A stretch of DNA of 47,967 bases from CAYRLZ01 sp964425275 (GTDB lineage Bacteria; Hydrothermota; Tepidihabitantia; Tepidihabitantales; JBDRVQ01): NCBI GenBank assembly GCA_964425275.1, contig CAYRLZ010000035.1:1-47967 (forward strand), read 5' to 3'. The translations under genes were made by a program, and so were the position numbers. How positions within the stretch are numbered: position 1 is the stretch's first letter; each line of letters opens with the position of its first letter. The notes beneath the pieces are model-generated. The model was not told the DNA's origin. It did not search any database and saw only the letters and a list, made by a program, of their open reading frames with translations. Below are positions 8,459-17,357 of this stretch, in pieces.

Positions 8459-8485
8459 TTGACAAGAAGCCGGGATAGTTATAAT
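8459..8485 (+). promoter_or_regulatory. Predicted promoter of the 8505 propeller operon
   Basis: TTGACA at 8459-8464 and TATAAT at 8480-8485 are both consensus but with a short 15-bp spacer. Transcription would start near 8492, leaving a very short leader that contains GAGGAG at 8491-8496 before the ATG at 8505. Confidence 0.65.
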
Positions 8486-8504
8486 ATAAAGAGGAGAGAT
8501 TATT

Positions 8505-9920
8505 ATGCGAACGCCCAACGGTATCTTCCGCCCGCCAAGCCGAAGGAAGGCCCACCTAATCACCATTTTCATCTTCTCCTTTTTATTCGCCCAATCCCAA
8601 AAGTTGGATTTGACGAGGGTGCCACTCTTGGGCGATACGAGTGAAGAGGTAACTTTCTATATCAATATCCATCCCAAACCGGCGGAGGAGATTAGTTTTT
8701 CTATTGACTTTGGTGATGGCTTTAATTACCAATCGCCTCTTTTGGGTAGTGGTGAGATAGAGGTGAGTCACCGTTATACTCAACCAGGGAAATATTTAAT
8801 AAAAATCATCGCCGGCACTGCCCAAAAAGAACTTGCCCGAGAGGAGACGGAAATTGAAATAAAAGAGAATATCTTCTCAGCCCGTTGGGAACTGCCCGGG
8901 GCAACGGTTTCTACTCCGGCCCTGGATGAACATGGTAATCTCTATCTAGGGATTGAGGAAAATGCCCTCTTATCTTTTAGCCCAAGCGGCAGTAAACGTT
9001 TCTCTTTTATGACCCGGGGGCCGGTCTTAGCCACCCCGATGGTGATTGGTCATCGGGTGATCTTTGGTTCTCTTGATTCTACCCTCTATTGTATTGATAC
9101 CACAGGCCTTCTCCTCTGGCAATTTCCTGCCGCTTCGGAAATCTATTCTTGTCCAGCATCCGATGGCAAAAGAATTATCTTCACTACCGATGACGGTGGT
9201 GTAGTGAGTATTGGGCTTAATGGAAAGTTGCTCTGGCAGAAGAAGATTGGTCCCGAGCCATCTTCGCCGACACTTGATGCCAAGGGGAATATTTATGTCT
9301 CTTCGGATGGTGTCTATAAAATTTCTCCGGCCGGCCAAATTCTCTTTAAATTTTCTACACCAGATCAAGATGCCTTTCTTACCGCGCCAATCTTGAGTCC
9401 AGACGGTGCACTTTTTTGCGGTGCGGAGGATGGGAATCTTTACTGCCTTAACCAAAGAGGCGAACTCCTCTGGAAGGCACCAACCGAAGAAGAAGACCCA
9501 ATTCGCTGTGAAGGGGTCTTTTTGGGCGATACTTTTATCTTTGGGTGTGACGATGGCGTGCTTTATAAAAAGGAGAGGTATGGTGGATTAAAGAAGGTTT
9601 TTTCGACTGATGGGGCAATAATTGCCTCGCCGGTCTTAACCAATGATGGCAAACTCTTTATCCTTTCCGACGACGGCTTACTTTATGCCCTGGCCCCGGA
9701 TGGACGCCTGCTCTTCTCTAAGGAGATTGCTTATAGTGAAAAAAATTATCTCATTACCCCCTCCTTGACCTTAACTAGGGATGGAATACTTATTATCACC
9801 TCCTGGGATGATGCCATCTTTACCTATCCGGCTGGTCCGGCTTATAAAAAGAGCATTTGGTATACCTACCGGGGAAATTTCCAACGCACGGGCGTCGGCG
9901 GTGCAAAAGAGAAGAGATGA
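8505..9920 (+). CDS. Secreted PKD plus PQQ-type beta-propeller protein
   Basis: The 471-residue protein starts with a basic stretch and a hydrophobic signal (about residues 10-30), then a PKD-like domain (about 40-125, FSIDFGDGFN and YTQPGKYLIKI). The rest is repeated blades of PQQ/YWTD type (DEHGNLYLG, DGKRIIFTTDDGGVVSI, DGALFCGAEDGNLYCLN, DGKLFILSDDGLLYAL). It ends in WYTYRGNFQRTG, a tail common to exported PQQ-propeller proteins. Such proteins usually bind ligands or partners at the cell surface; no catalytic residues are evident. It opens an operon with three further genes, each overlapping or within 6 nt, ending in a sigma54-type regulator, so it may supply an extracellular sensing part. 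Confidence 0.85.
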   Translation: MRTPNGIFRPPSRRKAHLITIFIFSFLFAQSQKLDLTRVPLLGDTSEEVTFYINIHPKPAEEISFSIDFGDGFNYQSPLLGSGEIEVSHRYTQPGKYLIKIIAGTAQKELAREETEIEIKENIFSARWELPGATVSTPALDEHGNLYLGIEENALLSFSPSGSKRFSFMTRGPVLATPMVIGHRVIFGSLDSTLYCIDTTGLLLWQFPAASEIYSCPASDGKRIIFTTDDGGVVSIGLNGKLLWQKKIGPEPSSPTLDAKGNIYVSSDGVYKISPAGQILFKFSTPDQDAFLTAPILSPDGALFCGAEDGNLYCLNQRGELLWKAPTEEEDPIRCEGVFLGDTFIFGCDDGVLYKKERYGGLKKVFSTDGAIIASPVLTNDGKLFILSDDGLLYALAPDGRLLFSKEIAYSEKNYLITPSLTLTRDGILIITSWDDAIFTYPAGPAYKKSIWYTYRGNFQRTGVGGAKEKR

Positions 9921-11224
9921 AAATCGCTTCTCCGTTCCAAATAATTCGGGTTTTGGAAAGATACATCTCCCTTTGCCTGCTTTGTGGTTTTTTAACCAAT
10001 ACTCTTTTATTTTCTTTTATTCAGGTGGTCAAGAAGCCAATAAGAGTAAAAGGGAAGAGTTTAGTCATTGACTGGACAGGAGGACGTTTCCCAAAGTTTT
10101 TCTCCACACCCAAAAATCTTTCCCAGAGTGGCAGTCAAATTCTCGTGGGAGATTTTCTTCCGGCCCGGGGTGAAGAAATTATCCTTTACTCTTGCCAACT
10201 ACCAATGACTTATCTTTTATCCGCTAACCTTTCTCTATTAAGAAAATTCCCTCGGCCAGCCCTTCCGCCCAAGGTCCTTCCGGCAAAACCGGAAGCAGGT
10301 TCCCACTCCAAAAGAGAGTCTGGACAGAAGCAATTAGTCATTTGTGATGGTAAGGGAATTTATTTCTTTAAGGGAAGACAGCCGCTCCTCTTAAAAAAAG
10401 AAAGGGAGGGTTGGATAAAAGACTTTGCCATCCAGGCAAGTTCGAATAAATGGTTTATCTGGACGGTTGAAGAAGAAAAGGCTTTGTATCTGCGGCTGTG
10501 GGAACAAAAAGCCTCAACTCATGCCGTCCTAGTAGGCGAAAGGGAAATTCCGGTTTTTCCTTCTTCTTTTCTCGTCCACCCTAAGGAAAAAACCGCGATC
10601 CTCGTTATCGGGAAGAAAATTCTTGCCTGGGGGGATAAGACTTGGGAAAGAGAAATCTCTTTCCCAAGTCGTGCTCCTTTATCATGCGCCCTCTTTTCCC
10701 GAGATGGCCACCTTATATTTCTTGCCCTGAGTGATACCAACTTGAATTCCGGCCGGTTTTATATCCTTTCTTATGAGACCGGTCAGGAGGAAGCGCATTT
10801 TCCTCCTCGGGAAATTTTTCCAGGTGGATTCAATGACCTTGCCCTTTACGATTTAGATAATGACCAAGAGGATGAGATTCTTTTAACCTTCTCAGGTAAG
10901 TCAGCCGGGATTTTTGTATTAAAAGCGCACACGAAGGTGGAGATTACTCTCTGCCGGATGAGGAGATTCACCTCCTCTCCTTTACTCTACACTCAAAATA
11001 TCCTCTACCTCCTCGGTTGCTTTCCCACGGATGAAGGAGTGGAAATCCAGGCCTTGGTATCTTTTGAAAAAGGAGATGAAGGAGAGTCCTGGCTTTATCG
11101 CTTCTCGCCCGAATTAAAAATAAAAGATGCTCAAGACCTGGAAGATAAGGTTTACTCTTTCGCGTTACTTTCCGATAGGGTAATAATTTTAGGCCAGAAT
11201 CTGAACATTTACAAATGGGAATGA
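9917..11224 (+). CDS. Membrane-anchored protein of unknown function, propeller-like
   Basis: I place the start at ATG 9917, which overlaps the previous stop as ATGA, and not at the in-frame upstream ATG 9857 inside the preceding gene. The 435-residue protein has one N-terminal hydrophobic segment (about residues 14-36), so the bulk is outside the cytoplasm. The remainder contains repeated strand patterns (GREIPVFPSSFLVHPKEKTA, FNDLALYDLDNDQEDEILLT). The second of these resembles an FG-GAP/VCBS-like calcium blade (DLDNDQEDEILL). No catalytic motif is visible. Coupling to the propeller gene before and the sensor gene after suggests one complex. Confidence 0.65.
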   Translation: MKIASPFQIIRVLERYISLCLLCGFLTNTLLFSFIQVVKKPIRVKGKSLVIDWTGGRFPKFFSTPKNLSQSGSQILVGDFLPARGEEIILYSCQLPMTYLLSANLSLLRKFPRPALPPKVLPAKPEAGSHSKRESGQKQLVICDGKGIYFFKGRQPLLLKKEREGWIKDFAIQASSNKWFIWTVEEEKALYLRLWEQKASTHAVLVGEREIPVFPSSFLVHPKEKTAILVIGKKILAWGDKTWEREISFPSRAPLSCALFSRDGHLIFLALSDTNLNSGRFYILSYETGQEEAHFPPREIFPGGFNDLALYDLDNDQEDEILLTFSGKSAGIFVLKAHTKVEITLCRMRRFTSSPLLYTQNILYLLGCFPTDEGVEIQALVSFEKGDEGESWLYRFSPELKIKDAQDLEDKVYSFALLSDRVIILGQNLNIYKWE

Positions 11225-13134
11225 AATCCCGACTCTCTTTTTTCTTTATCACTTATTACTTATCACTGGCTTTTTATCTCGCACCGGTTGATCCTATCCC
11301 ACTTGGAGAGCCGGCTTATAACTTTGCCTTCCTGGACATTTATGGAGACAAGACAAAAGAGATTGTTCTCTTTTTTCCCGCGGGCGGTGAGGGACAAGAT
11401 AAATCTTTTTCTTCTACTCTCAAAGTTCTTCGGTACGATGGCACCCCGATCGGGAGTTTTTCTTTTCCAAAAGAGATTTTATTTTCGTTCAGTTGTTCTA
11501 CCGCACTCTATGTCGCAACCCGGGATACAATCTATCGCCTCACCTTCCAAAAGGAACAAATTGGACCACTTTCCCCGCCTCGGGTCGAGGGTCTGGTTGG
11601 TGAAGAGATTGATAAAATGATTCCAATTCCTCCGCAGGGATTTGCCCTCATTACACCCGAGGGGCTAAAAATCTACACCTATACAGCTTTTCGGCTTTCC
11701 GAAATTGCTCATCTCCCACTTGCCCCTTTTGACGGAATTACCTCAATAATTCGGGATGGAAATTTTTTCTATATTGCCGATTGTCGCTCAATATTCAAAT
11801 ACGATATCCAAAAGAGCCGATTAAAGAGAAGATTAAATCTTCGCCCGGTGGGGAAGGTGCAAGAAAAACTTGTTGGCATCTTTACTACTGGAGAGAAAGA
11901 GAAGATAATAACCCTTTCCTTTTATGGAAAAGATCTTTACCTCGCCACTTATAGCCCTAAAAGAAACTCCCTCTCTAACAGAATACCTCTCTTTCCCGTC
12001 GAGGACAAAAACAAGCTTAAAGTTTTAGAATTACCACCGTACCTTATCATAATTTGCCCACCCTTTCTTTTTTCCTGCAATATCTTTGGGGTAACAGAGC
12101 AAATCGGGCGATTTGACGATTTACTTAAAGGTTGCATTATTGACTTAGACGGTGACAACTTTTTAGACCTCGCCTGCCTCCAGAAGAAGTGGGTGCAGAT
12201 TTTTATCAACCAGCGCAAGAAGCTTCTTACCCAGCAAAAATCCGCTATTGAAGATTTTCTTTCCAGCCTGAAAAGAGGAGAAAGAACGGATGCCGAACGT
12301 TATCTCTTTTTAGCCTACCTCTTTAACGATATCTTAGGCGCGGATGAGAGTAAAATTACCATTTTACGCCGAAAGGCTGACATCGCCTATTTTATCCAAA
12401 AGAGTGCGCGGTTCGCCCGGGCATCATTATTTTTCATTTTACCATTAGTTTTGTTCACGCTTCTTCTCAAAAGAGAGAAAAAAAGAAAGCGTCGGATTGC
12501 CCTAAGAAGTGTGCCCGAGATTGTTAATTTAGCCTATGAGGTGATTACCATTGACCATAATTTCCTAATCAAGGACAATATCCCAGCGGCAAAAATAAAG
12601 ATGGAGAACCTGCGCAAGAGGTATCGCCTCTTACCGGAAGAGTTAAGTGAGGATTTCTGGCAAAAAGAGGAGTATAAAAAATTCTTGCGGCACTTTCTTT
12701 CTTCCCCCTACCTCAAAACCGTTGCGCAATTTATTGGTGACCGCCTCCAAGAACTACGAGGGGGGAAAGAGGAGGTAGTAATTGGTGAGGGGGTAGAAGA
12801 TTGCTTGTTATATATTGACCCCGGGATTGAGGGGGTCTTTGCCCATATCTTCTCTGACCATTTTCGCTATCGCCAAGCGTTTTCCAAAATTGAGGTCTCT
12901 TATATCCACACCACCGACTGGTCAAGAAGAATCAGATTCTCCTTTTTCTCTGATGCCCCCACTCGGCCCAATCTCCTTGAAGGACATTTAGCCGAAGACC
13001 TTGCCGCCCTTTCTCAATCGTATGGGAAATATCTATCTTATGGCGAAGGAGATGCCGCAAGGGATGAGAAATTATGGGTCGCCTTCCTTGATATCCCGAG
13101 GATAATTAAAGGGATAATTGAAAGATTGGAATAG
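11221..13134 (+). CDS. Transmembrane sensor with extracytoplasmic propeller and degenerate kinase-like domain
   Basis: The start is ATG 11221, overlapping the previous stop as ATGA; an alternative in-frame ATG lies two codons upstream. The first ~22 residues are a signal or membrane anchor. Residues ~25-370 look like a beta-propeller, including an FG-GAP-like segment (IIDLDGDNFLDLACL). One membrane helix lies near 400-420 (FFILPLVLFTLLL), followed by a basic stop-transfer. The ~215-residue cytoplasmic part has features reminiscent of a histidine kinase core: IDHNFLIKDNIPAAKIKMENL as a possible H-region, VFAHIFSDHFRYRQ like an N-box, and a C-terminal segment ending LWVAFLDIP. The DxGxG motif is missing. 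Adjacent to a receiver-like sigma54 regulator, it is probably its sensor. The kinase assignment is inference. Confidence 0.6.
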   Translation: MKSRLSFFFITYYLSLAFYLAPVDPIPLGEPAYNFAFLDIYGDKTKEIVLFFPAGGEGQDKSFSSTLKVLRYDGTPIGSFSFPKEILFSFSCSTALYVATRDTIYRLTFQKEQIGPLSPPRVEGLVGEEIDKMIPIPPQGFALITPEGLKIYTYTAFRLSEIAHLPLAPFDGITSIIRDGNFFYIADCRSIFKYDIQKSRLKRRLNLRPVGKVQEKLVGIFTTGEKEKIITLSFYGKDLYLATYSPKRNSLSNRIPLFPVEDKNKLKVLELPPYLIIICPPFLFSCNIFGVTEQIGRFDDLLKGCIIDLDGDNFLDLACLQKKWVQIFINQRKKLLTQQKSAIEDFLSSLKRGERTDAERYLFLAYLFNDILGADESKITILRRKADIAYFIQKSARFARASLFFILPLVLFTLLLKREKKRKRRIALRSVPEIVNLAYEVITIDHNFLIKDNIPAAKIKMENLRKRYRLLPEELSEDFWQKEEYKKFLRHFLSSPYLKTVAQFIGDRLQELRGGKEEVVIGEGVEDCLLYIDPGIEGVFAHIFSDHFRYRQAFSKIEVSYIHTTDWSRRIRFSFFSDAPTRPNLLEGHLAEDLAALSQSYGKYLSYGEGDAARDEKLWVAFLDIPRIIKGIIERLE

Positions 13135-13139
13135 AGGAG

Positions 13140-14717
13140 ATGAAACCTTATATTCTGATTTGTGATGATTTAAGAGAGAGTTATATCGCCCTCATTGAAA
13201 AGATAAGGGAATATGAGGGAGGGAAACTCTTAGAAGAGTTTGAATTCGTTCATCTCCGTTCCGGTTGCCAACTGCGGGAGTGGTATAAAAAGAATAAAGG
13301 GAAGTTCGTCTCCCTGGTTGTCCAGGACATTGATTTCACCCACCTGGAAGATACGGAAATCCTGCAACCAAAGGAATTAGACTTAAAGAATATCGCCCCC
13401 TATGATGTGAAAACCTTGCAGGGCTTTTTAATCTTCACCGCTTTAAGAAAGGAGATGGATAAGATTGTTCCGGTCCTCTTCTTATCTTTAAGACTCGGGA
13501 TTGATTCCCTTAAAGAGTTTTCCGACCTCCTCGTATATCCGGGCTATGGACATGCAACTTTTGTCCCCTTTGGTGCGGTGGGCGACGCCTTCTATCCGCT
13601 GGTGATAAAAAAGATTGACTTCTTTGCCCTTCGCCCCGTGCCCGAAAGTAAGAAGAAAACCTGGCGGGAAGAGCACGGCTTTATCATTGGTCACTCCCGT
13701 TTGATGGCTTATTTAGTCTCTGAGATAGAAAAGATTGCCCCTTCGGATGCGACCGTGATGCTATTGGGTGAGCCGGGCGTTGGCAAAGAACTGGTCGCCA
13801 AGGCTTGCCACCGCCTCTCCCCCCGATTCCTTTTAGAAAAGAAAGAGAGATGGGAGCCCTTGACCGTAAATATTGCCGCTCTGGATTATAACCTGATTGA
13901 AGATGAACTATTCGGTCACGAACGGGGTGCCTTCACGGGGGCAATCTTACCCCGAGAGGGAATCTTTGAGGCCGCGGATAAATCAACAGTCTTCCTTGAC
14001 GAAATCGGCGACCTCTCGCCTGAGATTCAGGTTAAACTCTTAAGGGCCCTAGAATATAAAAGGATAAAGCGCTTGGGAAGTTCCCGGGAAAAAGAGGTTG
14101 ACATCCGGATAATTGCGGCCACCAATAAGCCGATTGAGAAGATTTCAGAATCACTCCGACCTGATTTCTACAGCCGATTATTTCAACACTGCCTTTTAGT
14201 CCCCTCACTAAAAGAGAGATGGAAGAATGAATCCCCCTCGGTAATTGAGAGCGATATCTCGGAATTGGCTGATTTATTTATCAAAAAGATTTCGGAGCTC
14301 CCCGGGCGCAGAAATCTGCCTTTGTCAAAATCGGGAAGAAATCTCCTCTTAACCCTCATTGAAGAATACCGAAAAGGAGAAAATGACCTATTTGAAGGGA
14401 ATGTTAGAACCCTGCGCAATATCATCGAGCGGGCATACGAAAGGGCATTAGCCGACGGCGCCCGAGAAATTGATATTGACCATCTAATCCCAACCTTAGG
14501 GATGATTAAGTTTGTGAAAAGGAGAAAGGAAGGAGAGATGAGCCTCGTTGCCAATAAATTAGAAGCGATGAAAGAGACCCTCCATCTCCCGACATTAGAA
14601 AAGATGGCGATAAAAGAGGCAATAGAAATGACTTCCCGGAATATAACGAAGGCCGCCGAGATTTTAGGGATCCATCGCGACACCCTCCGGCGAAAGATAA
14701 TTGAATACGGCTTATAA
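13140..14717 (+). CDS. Sigma54-dependent transcriptional activator with receiver-like N-terminus
   Basis: The 525-residue protein has three parts. Residues ~1-165 look like an enlarged, diverged response-regulator receiver (acidic pair Asp9/Asp10, candidate phospho-acceptor Asp63 or Asp65 in VVQDIDF, Ser116 in the PVLFLSLR strand). Residues ~180-440 form the AAA+ domain: Walker A GEPGVGKE (Lys206), the sigma54-contact loop GAFTGA (253-258) and Walker B VFLDEIGD (Asp277/Glu278). The C-terminus is a Fis-type helix-turn-helix (NITKAAEILGIHRDTLRRKI). It would remodel sigma54 RNA polymerase. Shine-Dalgarno AGGAG directly abuts the ATG. The sensor gene is 5 nt upstream and a mannose-type PTS follows, so both are candidate partners or targets. 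I found no clear -24/-12 promoter in the window. Confidence 0.9.
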   Translation: MKPYILICDDLRESYIALIEKIREYEGGKLLEEFEFVHLRSGCQLREWYKKNKGKFVSLVVQDIDFTHLEDTEILQPKELDLKNIAPYDVKTLQGFLIFTALRKEMDKIVPVLFLSLRLGIDSLKEFSDLLVYPGYGHATFVPFGAVGDAFYPLVIKKIDFFALRPVPESKKKTWREEHGFIIGHSRLMAYLVSEIEKIAPSDATVMLLGEPGVGKELVAKACHRLSPRFLLEKKERWEPLTVNIAALDYNLIEDELFGHERGAFTGAILPREGIFEAADKSTVFLDEIGDLSPEIQVKLLRALEYKRIKRLGSSREKEVDIRIIAATNKPIEKISESLRPDFYSRLFQHCLLVPSLKERWKNESPSVIESDISELADLFIKKISELPGRRNLPLSKSGRNLLLTLIEEYRKGENDLFEGNVRTLRNIIERAYERALADGAREIDIDHLIPTLGMIKFVKRRKEGEMSLVANKLEAMKETLHLPTLEKMAIKEAIEMTSRNITKAAEILGIHRDTLRRKIIEYGL

Positions 14718-14776
14718 GGAAAAGACCAGCCCGGGTGTCCCGGATTTATTTCGGGGTTAAAAATTATTAGCTGGTT

Positions 14777-15256
14777 ATGAAGAGTAAAAAGGTTCTCTTG
14801 GGAAAGAGAAAGAGGTTTATTGGTGTTTTAGGACCATCAAAAGCTCGGGCCGAGATTTATCAATTGGCCGAAACGGTTGGCTATCTTGTTGGCAAGAAAG
14901 GCGGTATCCTCGTCAGTGGCGGTTTAGCCGGGGTAATGGAAGCGGCGGCCAAAGGGGCAAAGAGAGCTTGGGGGATTACGATTGGTATTCTCCCTTGCCC
15001 GGATAAAAAGCAAGCGAATCCCTATGTTGATTTCCCGATTGCTACCGGTTTAGGTGAGGCAAGAAATTTAATCATCGGTCGGACGGCTGATGTCTTAATT
15101 GCTATCGGTAAAAGTTACGGCACCCTTTCGGAAATCGCCTTCGCCTTAAAGATGGGGAAGAAAGTTATCGGGCTTGCCACCTATCCGATTGAAGGGATAA
15201 TAAAAGTCAACACCCCAAAAGAGGCAGTAGAAGAGGCATTTAGAGGCGATGACTAA
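14777..15256 (+). CDS. TIGR00725-type Rossmann protein (LOG / MoCo-carrier-like fold)
   Basis: A 159-residue cytoplasmic protein with an N-terminal GVLGPSKA strand-loop, the phosphate-binding-like SGGLAGVMEAAAKGA and the second signature GRTADVLIAIGKSYGTLSEIAFAL. These match the compact single-domain family called TIGR00725, related in fold to LOG/lysine-decarboxylase-like proteins, DprA and molybdenum-cofactor carriers. The exact substrate is unknown for the family. Its stop overlaps the start of the PTS IIB gene by 8 bp, so it is co-translated with the sugar transport operon. No strong Shine-Dalgarno precedes the ATG. Confidence 0.8.
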   Translation: MKSKKVLLGKRKRFIGVLGPSKARAEIYQLAETVGYLVGKKGGILVSGGLAGVMEAAAKGAKRAWGITIGILPCPDKKQANPYVDFPIATGLGEARNLIIGRTADVLIAIGKSYGTLSEIAFALKMGKKVIGLATYPIEGIIKVNTPKEAVEEAFRGDD

Positions 15257-15713
15257 TCTCATCTTGCGGGTTGATGACCGAGGCATCCACGGCCAGGTAA
15301 CGGTTGGTTGGCTAGAACGGTTGAATATTAAAATACTTATCCTCGCAACTGAACCAAACCGGCGAGAACTGCCCAAAGAGGCTTATGCCCTTTCTATCCC
15401 GGAAGGTGTTCAATTCTTTCTTTTCACCCCAGAAGAGATAATAAAAAATACCTCTCGTTTCTCAGACAAACAAAAGACGATGATTATCTGTCGTTCCTTA
15501 GCCACCGCTTATCTCTTAATCAACAAAGGACTGAAGGTAAAAGAGGTGAATCTCGGCGGATTACATTCGGAGAAAGGGAGGGAAATTTTGAAATTCGTCC
15601 GTCTCGCCGAAGGAGATCTCTTTTATCTGAAGAAGTTATTAGAAAAAGGGATAGCGGTCTTGGCTTATGAACTACCCGAAGATAAACCGATTGATATGCG
15701 GAAACTGATATGA
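15249..15713 (+). CDS. PTS system mannose/fructose/sorbose-family IIB component
   Basis: A cytoplasmic phosphocarrier that passes phosphate from EIIA to the incoming sugar. The 154-residue protein has the family signature RVDDRGIHGQVTVGW, with phospho-accepting His14, and the usual length. It ends in TGA, showing that TGA is used as a stop here. It overlaps the preceding gene and is followed by IIC after 9 bp. The sugar specificity cannot be read from the sequence. Confidence 0.93.
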   Translation: MTNLILRVDDRGIHGQVTVGWLERLNIKILILATEPNRRELPKEAYALSIPEGVQFFLFTPEEIIKNTSRFSDKQKTMIICRSLATAYLLINKGLKVKEVNLGGLHSEKGREILKFVRLAEGDLFYLKKLLEKGIAVLAYELPEDKPIDMRKLI

Positions 15714-15722
15714 ATTAGAGAA

Positions 15723-16409
15723 ATGACGGCTGAGCAACTGATTTTATTTTTTAGTCTCGCCTCCGGTTTTTTAATCCTGGATAAGTTTGCCTTCGGACAA
15801 TTTGGCCTCTCGTCGCCCATTATCCTTGCCCCACTCCTTGGTTTTTTATTCGGTGAGCCGGCGGCCGGTCTCAGGATTGGTATTCTCTTCCAACTTCTCT
15901 TTCTGGTCAATTATCCCCTGGGCGGCAAGGATTTGCCGGATAAAGAAATCGGGGCTCTTTCGGCCATCAGCAGTTTTATCATCTTAAAAAGAATGTCCGG
16001 AGGAGTTGGGGTCACCCAATTAGCCATCGCTTGCCTCTTTGCTCTACTGGCTACTGTTTTTGGTCGGGAGACAGAAAAGGTTTTGAAAAGGGTGAACAAA
16101 GATATTCCTCACCTCTTTGGTCTTCTGACAAGTTTCGGGCGGGGTTTTATTACCACCCTTCCCTTTTTAATCCTTGCCTACTTCACAAATTCATTGATTG
16201 ATGACCGACGCGGTCTTTTTGCGGTATGGACTTTTGTCCCACTGCACCAGCGGCTAGTCCAATTTTTTATCCCCTTAGGTCTGGGTTGTGCCTTTAGCCC
16301 GCTATTTTCCCATTATCTCTTAAAATCTACCGCTAACCGGTGGCAGGCATTTGGTCTCTTTTTATTGGGTGGACTTTTGGCCGCAATCTTATGCTTTCTA
16401 AGAAGATAG
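15723..16409 (+). CDS. PTS system mannose-family IIC component (membrane)
   Basis: A very hydrophobic 228-residue protein with about six to seven membrane segments and loops such as PIILAPLLGFLFGEPAAGLRIG and FLVNYPLGGKDLPDKEIGAL, typical of the EIIC channel subunit of mannose/fructose/sorbose transporters. It forms the sugar pore with IID. The start is ATG 15723, 9 bp after the IIB stop. The family is slightly longer on average, so this is a compact version. Confidence 0.88.
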   Translation: MTAEQLILFFSLASGFLILDKFAFGQFGLSSPIILAPLLGFLFGEPAAGLRIGILFQLLFLVNYPLGGKDLPDKEIGALSAISSFIILKRMSGGVGVTQLAIACLFALLATVFGRETEKVLKRVNKDIPHLFGLLTSFGRGFITTLPFLILAYFTNSLIDDRRGLFAVWTFVPLHQRLVQFFIPLGLGCAFSPLFSHYLLKSTANRWQAFGLFLLGGLLAAILCFLRR

Positions 16410-17068
16410 GCAGAGGTCAAATTGCTCTCGGGCTTTTCAAGAGTTTATTCTTGCAGGCCTCCTTCTCTTACCAATGGAGACAAGGGAAGGGTTTGGGCTT
16501 TGTCCTCCGATCTCCCCGACTGCGGGAATTTAATACTAATCCCTATCTCTTTCCGACAATTTTTGGTCTTTGGTTAAAAGAGGGGGTAGAAAAGATTGAA
16601 AACTATTCCCAAATCCTTGGAGCAATTGGCGACGATTTTTTCTGGCGGCGTGCCCTCCCTTTCTTCTCGCTTCTCGCTATTCTCTTCTTTCTTTTGAGCC
16701 CGTCTTCTCTCTTGGGCGTTCTTATTTTTCTTATCCCTTATAATTGCCTCACATTTTTTACTCGCCTCTGGGGTTTTCGTCTCTCCTATAATGAAGGCGA
16801 GGCCGGGGTCTTGCGGATGTTAAGATTCTTGAAAACTGGCAGTAGGATTTTAGAACCCCTCATCCCTATCGTTATTGGCTTTCTCTTCTTTTTCTTTCTC
16901 TTAAACAAAAATATTTTTTTATCTCCGGTTCCTGATTTATCCTGGCTTTTTTTTACCCTGGCTTTTATTGGCTCATTAGTCCTCTATCAGTTAAGCCCAA
17001 TTTTTACCGCGGCGCGGATTTTCTTTTGCCTCTTGATACTTTTAATTTTCCTGGTAATATTAAGGTAA
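16391..17068 (+). CDS. PTS system mannose-family IID component (membrane)
   Basis: I choose ATG 16391 (225 residues, 19-bp overlap with IIC) over the in-frame ATG 16340, because MLSKKIGRGQIALGLFKSLFLQASFSYQ matches the usual EIID amphipathic N-terminus that packs against IIC. GFVLRSPRLREFNTNPYLFP follows, as in the family, then C-terminal membrane segments. IID is the second membrane subunit of the transporter. It is shorter than many family members (about 270-300). HPr follows after 6 bp. Confidence 0.85.
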   Translation: MLSKKIGRGQIALGLFKSLFLQASFSYQWRQGKGLGFVLRSPRLREFNTNPYLFPTIFGLWLKEGVEKIENYSQILGAIGDDFFWRRALPFFSLLAILFFLLSPSSLLGVLIFLIPYNCLTFFTRLWGFRLSYNEGEAGVLRMLRFLKTGSRILEPLIPIVIGFLFFFFLLNKNIFLSPVPDLSWLFFTLAFIGSLVLYQLSPIFTAARIFFCLLILLIFLVILR

Positions 17069-17074
17069 TTTTTT

Positions 17075-17335
17075 ATGATCAGAGAAGAGATTGAAGTGAA
17101 AAACGAAATTGGGATGCATATTCGGGCGGCAATTGAATTTACTCGCCAGGCGAATAAGTTTGAATCCGAGGTCCGACTGTTTAAGGATGGCATCTGGGTC
17201 CCGGGTAAGAGTATAATCTCGGTTCTTACCTTAGGATTACCGAATAAAAGCCGGGTCATCTTAGAGGTGAGTGGTGAAGACGAAGTGGAGTGTTTCAAGA
17301 CCTTGAAGGCAATTTTGGAGACCGAGAAATTGTGA
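17075..17335 (+). CDS. ptsH: Phosphocarrier protein HPr
   Basis: An 86-residue cytoplasmic carrier that relays phosphate from EI to an EIIA. The active-site signature is GMHIRAA, with His15 and the stabilising Arg17; canonical GLHARPA is slightly varied. The regulatory serine is conserved at Ser46 (GKSIISVLTLG), the residue HPr kinase modifies in Gram-positives; no such kinase is seen in the window. It lies between IID and EI, all in one direction. Confidence 0.95.
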   Translation: MIREEIEVKNEIGMHIRAAIEFTRQANKFESEVRLFKDGIWVPGKSIISVLTLGLPNKSRVILEVSGEDEVECFKTLKAILETEKL

Positions 17336-17357
17336 TTGAGTTATACGATAAATATTT

